Shown here one piece after another: positions 26,493-35,203 of a stretch of 64,000 bases of DNA. The DNA comes from Tardiphaga sp. GTDB lineage: Bacteria; Pseudomonadota; Alphaproteobacteria; Rhizobiales; Xanthobacteraceae. Under the pieces are notes generated by a model. It worked only from the letters and a program-made list of their open reading frames with translations, was not told where the DNA came from and searched no databases. Both the position numbers and the translations under genes were made by a program. Location: the NCBI RefSeq assembly GCF_028290495.1, contig NZ_JAQGJT010000025.1, positions 1 to 64,000 of the forward strand. Direction: 5' to 3'. Within the stretch, counting starts at the first letter, position 1, and the number at the start of each line of letters is the position of its first letter.

Positions 26493-26996
26493 TCAGTTCG
26501 CGCCGAGAAAATCGCGCTTGCCGATTTCGACGCCGCTCATGCGCAGGATGCCGTGCGCGGTGGTGATGTGGAAATAGAAGCTCGGCAGCGAGAAGCTGGA
26601 GAGGAATTGCTGGCCCGACAGCGTGGTCGTTTGGCCGGGGCCGGTGGGGAAGGTGACCTCACGTGTCTCGCCGCCGTCGAACTGCGCAGGCTTGTAAGCC
26701 TTGAGGTAATCGATGGTCCTGGCAATTCGCGTCTGCAGTTCGTCAAACGTCGTTTCGACGTCGGGTGTCGACGGCACCTCACTGCCGGTCAGGCGCGCAA
26801 CGCCCTTGGTGGCGAAATCGCAGGCCAGCTGGATCTGCCTGCGCAGCGGCAGCATGTCGGGAAACAGCCGTGCGTCGAGCAGGGTGGCCGGCTCGATCTT
26901 CCGGGTCGCGGCGTAGGCCTCGGCCTTCTTCAGGTTGGCGGACAGGCTGACCAGCATCTGCAGATAGGCCGGCACGGCGGAGTCGTAGAATGACAT
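26493..26996 (-). CDS. DUF1993 domain protein
   Basis: 167 residues from ATG 26996. The whole chain matches DUF1993: MSFYDSAVPAYLQMLVSLSA opening, PDMLPLRRQIQLACDFA and the FYFHITTAHGILRMSGVEIG end. The family has a DinB-like four-helix bundle, which often binds metal, although only one clear His-containing motif (FHITTAHGILR) is seen here. Function unknown. A longer in-frame start at 27089 lacks support. Confidence 0.85.
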   Translation of the reverse strand: MSFYDSAVPAYLQMLVSLSANLKKAEAYAATRKIEPATLLDARLFPDMLPLRRQIQLACDFATKGVARLTGSEVPSTPDVETTFDELQTRIARTIDYLKAYKPAQFDGGETREVTFPTGPGQTTTLSGQQFLSSFSLPSFYFHITTAHGILRMSGVEIGKRDFLGAN

Positions 26997-27115
26997 GTGG
27001 CGCTCTTTTTCAGTGAATTTACGCCGTGCAGCGCCGGCAAATAGAAAGATGCTGCTGCATGGACTTAGGGAGCCGTCCGCCGGGAACAACCGCGGCGCGG
27101 TTTTTATTTCACAGC

Positions 27116-28432
27116 TCAGCCGCCGCGCAGCCGCGCCAGTAATTCGGCGGTCGGCCAGGAATCAGCCGGCAGGCCGTATTTGACCTGCATCGCCTTCACC
27201 GCGGTGCGGCTCTGCTGGCCCATGATGCCGTCCACCTTGCCGACGTTGAAGCCGGCGCGGACCAGGAGTTGCTGCATCTCTTTCAATTCGTTGAACGGCA
27301 GTTGCGGGATCGGCGTCACCGGCAGCCGCATCCGCGGCGCACCGGCAATGCGGGTAGCGAGATAGCCGGCGGTGGTGGAATAGATCAGCGAGTTGTTCCA
27401 TTCCGTGTAGGCGGCGAAATTGGCGTAAGCGAGAAACGCCGGGCCAAAGCGCCCCATCGGCAGCAGCAGTGACGTCGGCATATTGTCGTTCGGTAGCGGC
27501 CTGCCGTCCGGGTAGGTCACGCCGTATTGCGCCCATTTCGCGCGCGGCAACTGGACAGTGAGGTCGGCCTGGTCCCAAGGAAAACTAGACGGAACATTGG
27601 CGGAGACGCGCACTTCCTGCAGCCACGGCTCGCCGCGCCGCCATTTCAATCCGTTGGCAATGTAGTTCGCGGTCGAGCCGATCACGTCATCGGCTGATCG
27701 CAGCAGGTTGCGGTGGCCGTCGCCGTCATAGTCCACGGCGTAATTGTAGTAATGCGTCGGCAGAAATTGCGTCTGGCCGAGTTCGCCGGCCCACGAACCG
27801 ATCATCTCGGCGGGCGCGAGATCGCCGCGATCGATGATCTTCAATGCGGCAATGGTCTCGTCCTGAAACATCTTCGAGCGCCGGCAGTCATAGGCCAGCG
27901 ACACCAGCGAGGGCAGCGTCGACAGGTTGCCCATCTGCGCGCCGAAATCGCTCTCCAGCGCCCAGAATGCCGCGATCACCGCAGGCGGTACGCCGAATTC
28001 TTTCTCGGCGCGCGCGAACGCCGCCGCATGCTGTTTGATCTTGAGTTGCCCGTTCTGCATCCGGTAGTCCGCCGCCATCCGGCGCGAGAATTCGGTGAAC
28101 GGCTGGCCGAACACCCGCTGGCCCCTGTCGCGGTTGACGATCCTGGGGTCGTAGACCAGCCACGGCGTCGCCGCGGCGATGGCGCGCGACGACACCCCGG
28201 CAGCGGAGGCTTGCTGCTTCAGCCCGGCAAGGAACTGGTCAAAACTCTGCCCGCCGTGGCAGGTGGCGCCGCGGAGGCTGGTTGCTGTGACGGGTCTGGC
28301 CGTCGTGGAGGCCGCTACCGGTCGGACCTGAACGGGTGGTGCGAACTGCGCGGATGCGGGCGAAGCAAGGTCGGCTATCGCGATCGCCGCAACAGAAATG
28401 ATGGCTCGCATCCGCAAGGTCATTCGCAGCAT
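27116..28432 (-). CDS. Lytic murein transglycosylase, MltB family
   Basis: 438 residues from ATG 28432 (GGGAGAGG upstream); ATGs at 28423 and 28411 are alternatives. A signal peptide with AxA cleavage near SASAQ, then an SLT/MltB domain with catalytic Glu in AFWALESDFGAQMG and GELGQTQFLPT, and a C-terminal peptidoglycan-binding domain (about 375-438, LVRAGFNVGKVDGIMGQQSR). Cleaves the glycan strand to form 1,6-anhydro products in the periplasm. The longer in-frame start at 28534 would read into a dispersed repeat and is rejected. Confidence 0.9.
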   Translation of the reverse strand: MLRMTLRMRAIISVAAIAIADLASPASAQFAPPVQVRPVAASTTARPVTATSLRGATCHGGQSFDQFLAGLKQQASAAGVSSRAIAAATPWLVYDPRIVNRDRGQRVFGQPFTEFSRRMAADYRMQNGQLKIKQHAAAFARAEKEFGVPPAVIAAFWALESDFGAQMGNLSTLPSLVSLAYDCRRSKMFQDETIAALKIIDRGDLAPAEMIGSWAGELGQTQFLPTHYYNYAVDYDGDGHRNLLRSADDVIGSTANYIANGLKWRRGEPWLQEVRVSANVPSSFPWDQADLTVQLPRAKWAQYGVTYPDGRPLPNDNMPTSLLLPMGRFGPAFLAYANFAAYTEWNNSLIYSTTAGYLATRIAGAPRMRLPVTPIPQLPFNELKEMQQLLVRAGFNVGKVDGIMGQQSRTAVKAMQVKYGLPADSWPTAELLARLRGG

Positions 28433-28450
28433 AAGCACCGGCCTCTCCCC

Positions 28451-28538
28451 CGTCATGCCCGGCCTCGTGCCGGGCATCCACGTTCTCAATGCCCAAGGAA
28501 TACAGACGTGGATGGCCGGGACAAGCCCGGCCATGACG
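28451..28538. repeat. Nested palindromic repeat (GCCCGG type)
   Basis: Outer ends CGTCATGCCCGGC and GCCCGGCCATGACG, with inner hairpins GCCCGGCCTCGTGCCGGGC and ATCCACGT/ACGTGGAT. It adjoins REP-like copy 3 in the gap between the transglycosylase and the regulator. Confidence 0.75.
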
Positions 28539-28574
28539 GCGTTTCGACTTTCGCGTCGTCGCCACGTCTCGCTC

Positions 28575-28662
28575 CGTCATTGCGAGGAGCCCTTGCGAAG
28601 AAGCAATCCAGTCTTGCAGAGCTTGTGGCTTTCTGGATTGCTTCGCTTCGCTCGCAATGACG
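28575..28662. repeat. REP-like palindromic repeat, copy 3
   Basis: Outer arms CGTCATTGCGA (28575-28585) and TCGCAATGACG (28652-28662), inner AGCAATCCAG and CTGGATTGCT. Same family as 2487, 18624 and 40422. Confidence 0.87.
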
Positions 28663-28681
28663 AGCCATTACTATCGGCGTC

Positions 28682-30127
28682 CTACAACTCCCGCGCATTG
28701 CTGAACGCAAAGCTCGATACCCGCCGCGTGTTCTCATCCAGTATCAGCGTCCGGGTGATCGGCGGCTCGGCGCGCTGGCTGCAGTTTTCGCGTTCGCAGA
28801 GCCGGCAGTTGACGCCGATCGGGGTGCCTTCGGTTTTTTCCAGATCCATCCCGGACGCATAGACCAGCTTGGAGGCGTGCCGGATTTCGCAGCCCAGCCC
28901 GATGGCGAAGCGCGGCTGCGGCTGGCCGTGCGGCGCGGGCGGCCGGCGCACCATCTGCGCGATCGAGAAATAGCGGCTGGCGTCGGGCAGTTCGATCACC
29001 TGCTTCAACAGGCGGTCCGGCGTGTCGAAGGTGGAGTGCACATTCCACAACGGGCAGGTGCCGCCGAATTTCGAGAACGGGAAAGTGCCCGACGAGAATC
29101 GCTTCGAAACGTTGCCGGCGTTATCCACGCGCAGCATGAAGAACGGCACGCCGCGTGCGGTCGGGCGTTGCAGCGTGGTGAGGCGGTGGCAGACCTGCTC
29201 GAAGCCGACATTGAAGCGCTGGCCGAGCACCTGCAGATCGTAGCTCAGTGCTTCCGCAGCGCCATGGAACGCTGCGTAAGGCATCAGCACCGCGGCGGCG
29301 AAGTAGTTCGCCAGCGTGATGCGGTACAGCCGCCGTGGCGTATCGTCGAGCGGGCCGGCGCGGCCGACGATGGCCTCGAAATGGCTGCTGCATTCGGACA
29401 GGCCGATCTGGAATGCGAGCTGGAAGGCGCGGCCGGGGCCATCGACCAGTTCGGAGATCAATAGCTGCCGGCGATGCCGGTCGAAACGGCGCAGCGTCTC
29501 GCGCATCACGTCGACCGGCATGATGCGGGTGACGACCGAGTGCCGCTCGCGCAGCCGCGTCGCAAGCGCGGAGTGGAGATCCTGCGCCGTCACGTTGATC
29601 TCGTCGCGCAGCGCTTCCGCGGCCTGCTCGAGTTCGGGGAAATAGTTGCGGTTGGCCTCGATCAGGTCCCGAACGCGCTCAATCGGGTTGGCCTCGTAAT
29701 GGCCGCCCTCGTTGCGGTCGGCGAACTGCGCCGCCACCAGCGTTTCGCCGCGCCGGGCTTCGGCATAGGCGGCATACAGCCGCTGCAGCGCATGCGTCAC
29801 GCCGGGGCAGAGTTCGGCGAGGTCGCGCAGCTCCTGCTTCGGCAGGTCGATCTGCCGGAATAGCGGGTCGGAGAAAATCTCGTTCAGTTCGGCGAAAAAG
29901 CGGTCCTCGTCGGCGGTGGCGAGGTCGCGCAAATCGAGGTCGTAGGTCTGCGCCAGCCGCATCAGGAGCTGCGCGGTCACCGGGCGCTGGTTGCGCTCGA
30001 TCAGGTTGATGTAGCTCGGCGAGATGCCCAGCCCCTCGGCGATCTGGGTCTGCGACAGGCCGAGTTGCTGGCGAATCCGCCGGAAACGGGGGCCGACGAA
30101 CAGTTTTTTTGCGGAGTCGCCAGCCAT
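28682..30127 (-). CDS. XRE-family short-chain fatty acyl regulator (RamB/PrpR type)
   Basis: 481 residues from ATG 30127. An N-terminal HTH (about 12-65, LGLSQTQIAEGLGISPSYIN), a central IrrE/ImmA-like domain in which the zinc HExxH is degraded (LAFQIGL), and a DUF2083 C-terminus with a Cys cluster (GVNCRLCERENCSQ). Members regulate acetate, propionate or glyoxylate metabolism, probably by sensing acyl-CoA. It is divergent from aceA with three TTGTNANAAA repeats between, so it likely controls aceA and itself. A longer ORF to 30265 is promoter DNA. Confidence 0.9.
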   Translation of the reverse strand: MAGDSAKKLFVGPRFRRIRQQLGLSQTQIAEGLGISPSYINLIERNQRPVTAQLLMRLAQTYDLDLRDLATADEDRFFAELNEIFSDPLFRQIDLPKQELRDLAELCPGVTHALQRLYAAYAEARRGETLVAAQFADRNEGGHYEANPIERVRDLIEANRNYFPELEQAAEALRDEINVTAQDLHSALATRLRERHSVVTRIMPVDVMRETLRRFDRHRRQLLISELVDGPGRAFQLAFQIGLSECSSHFEAIVGRAGPLDDTPRRLYRITLANYFAAAVLMPYAAFHGAAEALSYDLQVLGQRFNVGFEQVCHRLTTLQRPTARGVPFFMLRVDNAGNVSKRFSSGTFPFSKFGGTCPLWNVHSTFDTPDRLLKQVIELPDASRYFSIAQMVRRPPAPHGQPQPRFAIGLGCEIRHASKLVYASGMDLEKTEGTPIGVNCRLCERENCSQRAEPPITRTLILDENTRRVSSFAFSNAREL

Positions 30128-30140
30128 CGCCCGATACCTG

Positions 30141-30176
30141 TTTGTGACAATTTTTACAAAATGACATTTGTTACAA
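30141..30176. promoter_or_regulatory. Candidate operator repeats between the regulator and aceA
   Basis: On the minus strand three copies of TTGTNANAAA (TTGTAACAAA, TTTGTAAAAA region, TTGTCACAAA) lie at 30141-30176, just upstream of the regulator start. Similar AT-rich TTTGC-AAA half sites are known for RamB/PrpR proteins. Assignment is by position and motif shape. Confidence 0.55.
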
Positions 30177-30339
30177 GTCGTGATGTTACATTGCATCACC
30201 ATTAAAACACAAGACATCTGGACGAAATCGGCTTTATGGCGTTTAGCTTTCGGTACGTTACGCAACGATCTGTCACGAATGTCGAAACGATGTCGAAGAT
30301 AAGAGTTGCGGATTTTTCGTCATCGAAGGGATCAGGGAC

Positions 30340-31977
30340 ATGAACTTCCAGCCACGTGGGATCAGCGATCTGGCCATCCAGGGGCCAGCTTCCTATCAGA
30401 GCGAAATCAAGGCGGCCGAAGCGCTGCTCAAGGACAAGGACACCTGGAACGGCGTCAACGCCGAAGCCGTGGCCCGCATGCGCCTGCAGAACCGCTTCAA
30501 GACCGGCCTCGATATCGCGCGCTACACCGCGTCGCTGATGCGCGCCGATATGGCCGCCTATGATGCCGATCCCACCAAGTACACCCAGTCGCTCGGCTGC
30601 TGGCACGGCTTTATCGCCCAGCAGAAGATGATCTCGGTGAAGAAGCATTTCGGCACCACCGATCGCACCTATCTCTACCTGTCGGGCTGGATGATCGCTG
30701 CGCTGCGTTCGGAATTCGGCCCGCTGCCGGACCAGTCGATGCACGAGAAGACCTCGGTGCCGGCGCTGATTGAAGAGCTCTACACCTTCCTGCGTCAGGC
30801 GGATTCCCGCGAGCTCAACGACATCTTCCGCAACCTCGACGCCGCGCGCAAGGCCGGCGACAAGGCGACGGAAGAGGCGATGATCGAGAAGATCGACAAC
30901 TTCCAGACCCACGTCGTGCCTGTCATCGCCGACATCGATGCCGGCTTCGGCAATGCCGAAGCGACCTATCTGCTCGCCAAGAAGATGATCGAAGCAGGCG
31001 CGTGCGCCCTGCAGATCGAAAATCAGGTCTCGGATGAGAAGCAGTGCGGCCATCAGGACGGCAAGGTCACCGTGCCGCACGAAGGCTTCCTCGCGAAGAT
31101 CCGTGCCTGCCGCCACGCGTTCCTGGAAATGGGCGTCGAGGACGGCATCATCGTGACCCGCACGGACTCGCTCGGCGCAGGCCTCACGCAGCAGATCGCT
31201 GTCAGCCACAAGCCCGGCGATCTCGGCGACCAGTACAACAGCTTCCTCGACTGTGAAGAGATCACGGCCGAGAACGCCCGCAACGGCGACGTCATCATCA
31301 ACCGTGGCGGCAAGATGCTGCGTCCCAAGCGCTTGCCCAGCAATCTCTACCAGTTCCGCGCCGGAACGGGTGAAGACCGCTGCGTGCTCGACAGCATCAC
31401 CTCGCTGCAGAACGGCGCTGACCTGCTGTGGATCGAGACCGAGAAGCCTAATATCGAGCAGATCGCCAAGATGGTCGATCGTGTCCGCGAGGTGATCCCG
31501 AACGCGAAGCTGGCCTACAACAATTCGCCGTCGTTCAACTGGACGCTCAATTTCCGTTGGCAGGTTTACGATGCGATGAAGGAAGCCGGCAAGGATGTCA
31601 GCAAGTACAACCGTGCCGAGCTGATGAAGGTGGAGTACGACGGCACGCCGCTGGCGATCGAAGCCGACGAGCTCATCCGCACGTTCCAGGCTGATTCAGC
31701 CAAGCGCGCCGGCATCTTCCATCATCTGATCACGTTGCCGACCTATCACACGGCAGCGCTTTCGACGGACAATCTCGCAAAGGCGTATTTCGGCGAGCAG
31801 GGCATGCTGGGCTACGTGAAGAATGTGCAGCGTCAGGAAATCCGTCAGGGCATCGCCTGCGCGAAGCATCAGAACATGGCCGGCTCCGACATCGGCGATG
31901 ATCACAAGGAATACTTCGCCGGTGAGGCCGCTCTGAAGGCCGGCGGCGCGCACAACACGATGAACCAGTTCGGCTAA
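30340..31977 (+). CDS. aceA: Isocitrate lyase
   Basis: 545 residues. Cleaves isocitrate to glyoxylate and succinate, the first step of the glyoxylate shunt, in the cytoplasm. The catalytic KQCGH motif is present with Cys236 (EKQCGHQDGK). It is the longer proteobacterial form (about 430 in E. coli), with the extra helical segment after the core. AGGGA lies before ATG 30340. Divergent from a RamB-type regulator; the small DUF4170 gene follows 21 bases after. Confidence 0.95.
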   Translation: MNFQPRGISDLAIQGPASYQSEIKAAEALLKDKDTWNGVNAEAVARMRLQNRFKTGLDIARYTASLMRADMAAYDADPTKYTQSLGCWHGFIAQQKMISVKKHFGTTDRTYLYLSGWMIAALRSEFGPLPDQSMHEKTSVPALIEELYTFLRQADSRELNDIFRNLDAARKAGDKATEEAMIEKIDNFQTHVVPVIADIDAGFGNAEATYLLAKKMIEAGACALQIENQVSDEKQCGHQDGKVTVPHEGFLAKIRACRHAFLEMGVEDGIIVTRTDSLGAGLTQQIAVSHKPGDLGDQYNSFLDCEEITAENARNGDVIINRGGKMLRPKRLPSNLYQFRAGTGEDRCVLDSITSLQNGADLLWIETEKPNIEQIAKMVDRVREVIPNAKLAYNNSPSFNWTLNFRWQVYDAMKEAGKDVSKYNRAELMKVEYDGTPLAIEADELIRTFQADSAKRAGIFHHLITLPTYHTAALSTDNLAKAYFGEQGMLGYVKNVQRQEIRQGIACAKHQNMAGSDIGDDHKEYFAGEAALKAGGAHNTMNQFG

Positions 31978-31998
31978 CCGCAACAACAGGAGGCTATC

Positions 31999-32205
31999 AT
32001 GTCAGGCAGCAATTTTTGGGTGATCGGCGGCGAGTTCGGTTCGATGAACTTCCACAAGCTGGTCGAAGGTTCGGCGCAGGTGCAGGGTCCGTTCAAGACC
32101 CGGCAGGAAGCGGAAGACGCCTGGAAGAGCGTCTCCGAGGAAAACCGGCATCGCGCCGGCGTGCGGTTCTCGATCGTCGAGGAACCGCAGCGCGCGATGG
32201 CCTGA
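31999..32205 (+). CDS. DUF4170 small protein
   Basis: 68 residues. FWVIGGEFGSMNFHKL opening, GPFKTRQEAEDAWKSVS and a basic central segment match the DUF4170 pattern. Function unknown. AGGAGG is 6 bases upstream and the gene starts 21 bases after aceA, so it is probably co-transcribed with it. Confidence 0.82.
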   Translation: MSGSNFWVIGGEFGSMNFHKLVEGSAQVQGPFKTRQEAEDAWKSVSEENRHRAGVRFSIVEEPQRAMA

Positions 32206-32415
32206 CGGCCTAAGTCTGGAAGCCAAGTCTGGAAACAAAGTCTGGATAACCAAGTCTAGAGCGTCGTCCAGGGACTTCAGCGGCCTCATCCGGGCAACCG
32301 GGTGGGGCTGTTGTTGCGTGGTCGGGCAGAAGTGTCTGGAAACAAACGGCCTTTTCCGGACCCATGGTTACTGATAGGTTAATTTCGATGAGAATGGCGT
32401 CACAGAGCCGGGAGT

Positions 32416-32955
32416 ATGTCGGACGTGCCACCCCGCGGAATCCAACCCGAAGAAAGGCCGATGCGGCTGCGCGATGCGCTGCGTCGTGCGCGGATCGAGG
32501 CGGCGGACCGCAGCGCCGTGGTGGTCGAGTTGCGCGACGCCGAGGTGGCGCGGCTGGAGATTCTCAACGACGCGCTGGATTCTCTGTTCGACGAAATTCC
32601 GCCGCAGGTTGATCTGTTCGACCGCGGCATCAGCCAGGGCGAAACGCCGCGGCTGTGGATCGACATGGTCGCCCATGTCGCGATGGGCCGCGACAAGCGC
32701 ATCTACCGTTTCGTGCAGGACACCCGCTCCGGCCGCGTGGTGCTCGCGGAATCGCACGACGTCCCTGTCATCGTGAAGGCCGTGATCGACTACGTTGCGC
32801 GCCGTTTGATCGAGCGCGAACACGCATTGGTGTCGGCGCCGTCAGCGGTCGTCAGCAAGCCGCGGCGCCGGTTTCCGGCATTTGTCCTGGGCATGGCCGT
32901 CGGCGCGCTGGCGCTGTTCGGCGTAGCGCTGGTCGTGGCGGCGCTGGGATATTGA
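32416..32955 (+). CDS. Conserved tail-anchored protein of unknown function
   Basis: 179 residues from ATG 32416; an alternative ATG at 32461 (MRLRDALRR) has a better-spaced GAAGAAAGG. Residues 1-145 are soluble and acidic/basic mixed, with LWIDMVAHVAMGRDKRIYRF as the most distinctive segment; residues 153-177 (FPAFVLGMAVGALALFGV) form one C-terminal membrane helix. I do not recognise the family. No neighbour suggests a role. Confidence 0.65.
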   Translation: MSDVPPRGIQPEERPMRLRDALRRARIEAADRSAVVVELRDAEVARLEILNDALDSLFDEIPPQVDLFDRGISQGETPRLWIDMVAHVAMGRDKRIYRFVQDTRSGRVVLAESHDVPVIVKAVIDYVARRLIEREHALVSAPSAVVSKPRRRFPAFVLGMAVGALALFGVALVVAALGY

Positions 32956-32965
32956 GTTGCGTCAC

Positions 32966-33024
32966 TGTCATTCCGGGATGCGCTTCCGTCGGCTGCGCCG
33001 ACTGAAACGCATCCCGGAATGACA
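32966..33024. repeat. Dispersed GGAATGAC-type palindrome, copy B
   Basis: Perfect 17-bp arms TGTCATTCCGGGATGCG (32966-32982) and CGCATCCCGGAATGACA (33008-33024), with an inner GTCGGC/GCCGAC stem. It lies between convergent genes and may serve as a bidirectional terminator. Confidence 0.85.
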
Positions 33025-33028
33025 GTCG

Positions 33029-33910
33029 CTATATCAGTACGGCCTTTTGCAACTCGTGTATCCCAGTCCCGTCGCCAAACCCGCGCACCGTCTGCGCGCA
33101 GTGCCACCGATCGCCCGCGCGTTCGATCGCAAACAGATTGTACGCCGCCGCCGGCCGATGCCCGTCGGCGATTGACGATGCCGACGGCACGCCGATCGCA
33201 GGAATGCGGCCGCTCGGCCCCTCGAACCACATCGTCGAATGGATATGGTCGTGGCCGTGCAGGATCAGCTCGACGCCATGGCGCTTCAGCACGATCTGCA
33301 AAGCCTCGGAATCGGTCAGGCGTTTGTATTTGTGTTTGGAACGTAGCGGATGGTGGATCAGCAGCACGCGACAAAGCTGTGCAGCCGACAAATCGCCCAG
33401 CATCCGGTCGAGCGCGTCGAGCTGCGCCTTGCCGAGCGTGCCTGTCGCCATGAAGGGCGCGGTCGGCACCGCGGTGGAGAGGCCGATCAGCGCCAGCGGT
33501 CCCCTGCGTTGCAGATAGGGGAAGCCCGGGGCGCCGTGGTCGCCGCGCATGTAATCGCCGAACGTCCTGGCAAAGCGCGGCACGGCGTCGTTGGTGTAGG
33601 CGTCGTGATTGCCCGGCACGAGGCTGACGTGATCCGGCGTCCCGACGCTCTCGAGCCAGGCCCGGGCGGGCGCGAATTCCGCGGCCAAAGCGAGGTTGAC
33701 GAGGTCGCCGGTGACGGCGATGTGGTCCGGCCGCTGCCCCTTGAGGTCGGCAACGAGGGCATCGAGCACGGTGCTTTGGTGGATGCGGTGCCGGTTGCGG
33801 GTCCAGTTGAGATAGCCGAGTATCCGCTTGCCGAGCAGTTCGGCCAGATCAGGCTGCGGCAGCGGCGGGACATGCGCGTCCGACAGGTGCGCGAGCGTAA
33901 ACGTGGTCAT
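33029..33910 (-). CDS. Calcineurin-like metallophosphoesterase
   Basis: 293 residues. Motifs in order: LSDAH (metal 1), GDLVN, PGNHDAY (catalytic GNHD), a His in LIHHPL and GHDHIH. These supply the full binuclear metal site. Substrate unknown; CpdA-like cyclic nucleotide phosphodiesterase and other roles are possible. Cytosolic. Its start is about 95 bases from the divergent Nudix gene. Confidence 0.9.
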   Translation of the reverse strand: MTTFTLAHLSDAHVPPLPQPDLAELLGKRILGYLNWTRNRHRIHQSTVLDALVADLKGQRPDHIAVTGDLVNLALAAEFAPARAWLESVGTPDHVSLVPGNHDAYTNDAVPRFARTFGDYMRGDHGAPGFPYLQRRGPLALIGLSTAVPTAPFMATGTLGKAQLDALDRMLGDLSAAQLCRVLLIHHPLRSKHKYKRLTDSEALQIVLKRHGVELILHGHDHIHSTMWFEGPSGRIPAIGVPSASSIADGHRPAAAYNLFAIERAGDRWHCAQTVRGFGDGTGIHELQKAVLI

Positions 33911-34004
33911 CGGTCATGCACCCTGTGAAATCCTGCAATGGTTTGGCAAGGTGGCGGATGTTACGCAAGGACCAGCCGTCAGCCAGACCAGGACGCCCGC
34001 CGCG

Positions 34005-34493
34005 ATGACCGACCCGACCCTGCGGCAGCGGCTCGAGCCGTATCTGCGAAAAATCTTCCACCTGTATTTCCGCTTTGCCCGCGGCATGACGCTCGGCGTT
34101 CGTGCGGTGGTGCTGGATGCCGATCACCGCGTGTTTCTGGTCAGGCATACCTATGTCTCCGGCTGGTACCTGCCGGGCGGCGGCGTCGAGGTCGGCCAGA
34201 GTTTCAGCGAGGCACTCGTTCGCGAACTGATGGAGGAGGGCCGCATCGAGGTGCTGGGCTCCCCGGTGTTGCTCGGCGTCTATTTCAACAGCCATGTCTC
34301 GGTGCGCGACCACGTCGCGGTCTACGTCGTCCGGGCGTTTCGGCAGGACCGGATGCCGGAGCCGAACCGCGAGATCGCCGAAACCGGCTTCTTTGCCGTG
34401 GATGCGCTGCCCGGGGACACCACGGAAGGCACCAGGCTGCGGATCGCCGAGGTGCTGGGCGGCCGGCCGGTGGGCGCCACCTGGCGGGACTGA
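34005..34493 (+). CDS. Nudix hydrolase with an unusual Nudix box
   Basis: 162 residues from ATG 34005. The box reads GGVEVGQ then ALVRELMEEGRI: the central REUxEE catalytic Glu residues are kept, but the first Glu is Gln and the final Gly is Arg. Beta strands around FLVRHTYVSGWYLPGGG are typical. Substrate unknown. A short gap separates it from the GNAT gene at 34554-35066. Confidence 0.84.
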   Translation: MTDPTLRQRLEPYLRKIFHLYFRFARGMTLGVRAVVLDADHRVFLVRHTYVSGWYLPGGGVEVGQSFSEALVRELMEEGRIEVLGSPVLLGVYFNSHVSVRDHVAVYVVRAFRQDRMPEPNREIAETGFFAVDALPGDTTEGTRLRIAEVLGGRPVGATWRD

Positions 34494-34553
34494 TCCTGTT
34501 GCTTGCGCCCGCGATGGACCGGGGCGTCGCCAAATGCTATCCCGCCCCCCGAC

Positions 34554-35066
34554 ATGACCGATCTCTCCCTTACCATCCTGGCGGAAAACGCCAACGACGC
34601 CCAGATCATCGAGCGTCTTCATGCCCGTACCTTCGGGCCCGGCCGCTACGTGCTGTCAGCCTACCGCTTGCGCGAGCAGGTCGGCCACCTGCCGGCACTG
34701 TCCTTCACGGCACGGATCGGCACGTTGCTGGTCGGCTCTGTCAGGCAATTGCCGATCTGTGTGGGCCAGACGCGGGCGCTGCTGCTCGGCCCGCTGACGG
34801 TGGAGCCGCCGTTCCGCAGCCGCGGCGTCGGCCGCGCGCTGCTCGATCGCGCCATCGGCGACGCCCGCAAGGCCGGCCACCGGCTGATCGTGCTGGTCGG
34901 CGACGAGCCCTATTACAGCCGGGTCGGTTTCAAGCTGATCCCGCCGGGTTCGGTGACGATGCCCGGCCCGGTTGACAAGAAGCGCCTTCTGGTGCTGGAG
35001 CTCGTCGATGGCGCCGCCGACGGAATCGCCGGCGCGATCCGGCCGGACTGGGACGCGGGGAAGTAA
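34554..35066 (+). CDS. GNAT N-acetyltransferase, YhbS-like
   Basis: 170 residues from ATG 34554. The acetyl-CoA loop RSRGVGRALL follows the LGPLTVEPPF strand, and the C-terminal PYYSRVGFK segment is typical of GNATs. The substrate is unknown. It starts 60 bases after the Nudix stop and may be co-transcribed with it. Confidence 0.84.
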   Translation: MTDLSLTILAENANDAQIIERLHARTFGPGRYVLSAYRLREQVGHLPALSFTARIGTLLVGSVRQLPICVGQTRALLLGPLTVEPPFRSRGVGRALLDRAIGDARKAGHRLIVLVGDEPYYSRVGFKLIPPGSVTMPGPVDKKRLLVLELVDGAADGIAGAIRPDWDAGK

Positions 35067-35071
35067 CTCTC

Positions 35072-35197
35072 CGTCATTCCGGGGCGCGAGCGCACCAGCG
35101 CGAGCGAACCCGGAACCTGGAGGCGTGACGATGAACATCTCGAGGTTCCGGGCCTGCACCAGCCGGCTTCGCCGTCTGCTGCATCCCGGAACGACAG
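35072..35197. repeat. Dispersed GGAATGAC-type repeat, copy C
   Basis: CGTCATTCCGGGG at the left, CCCGGAACCTGGAG and GAGGTTCCGGG in the middle, and CATCCCGGAACGACAG at the right. It lies between convergent genes (GNAT and the TonB receptor). Confidence 0.7.
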
Positions 35198-35203
35198 AAG
35201 TGT

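Noticed and set aside
27116-28534. Longer N-terminus of the transglycosylase beginning at 28534
   Set aside because: The extra residues translate the dispersed GCCCGG-type repeat, and the signal peptide would become internal.
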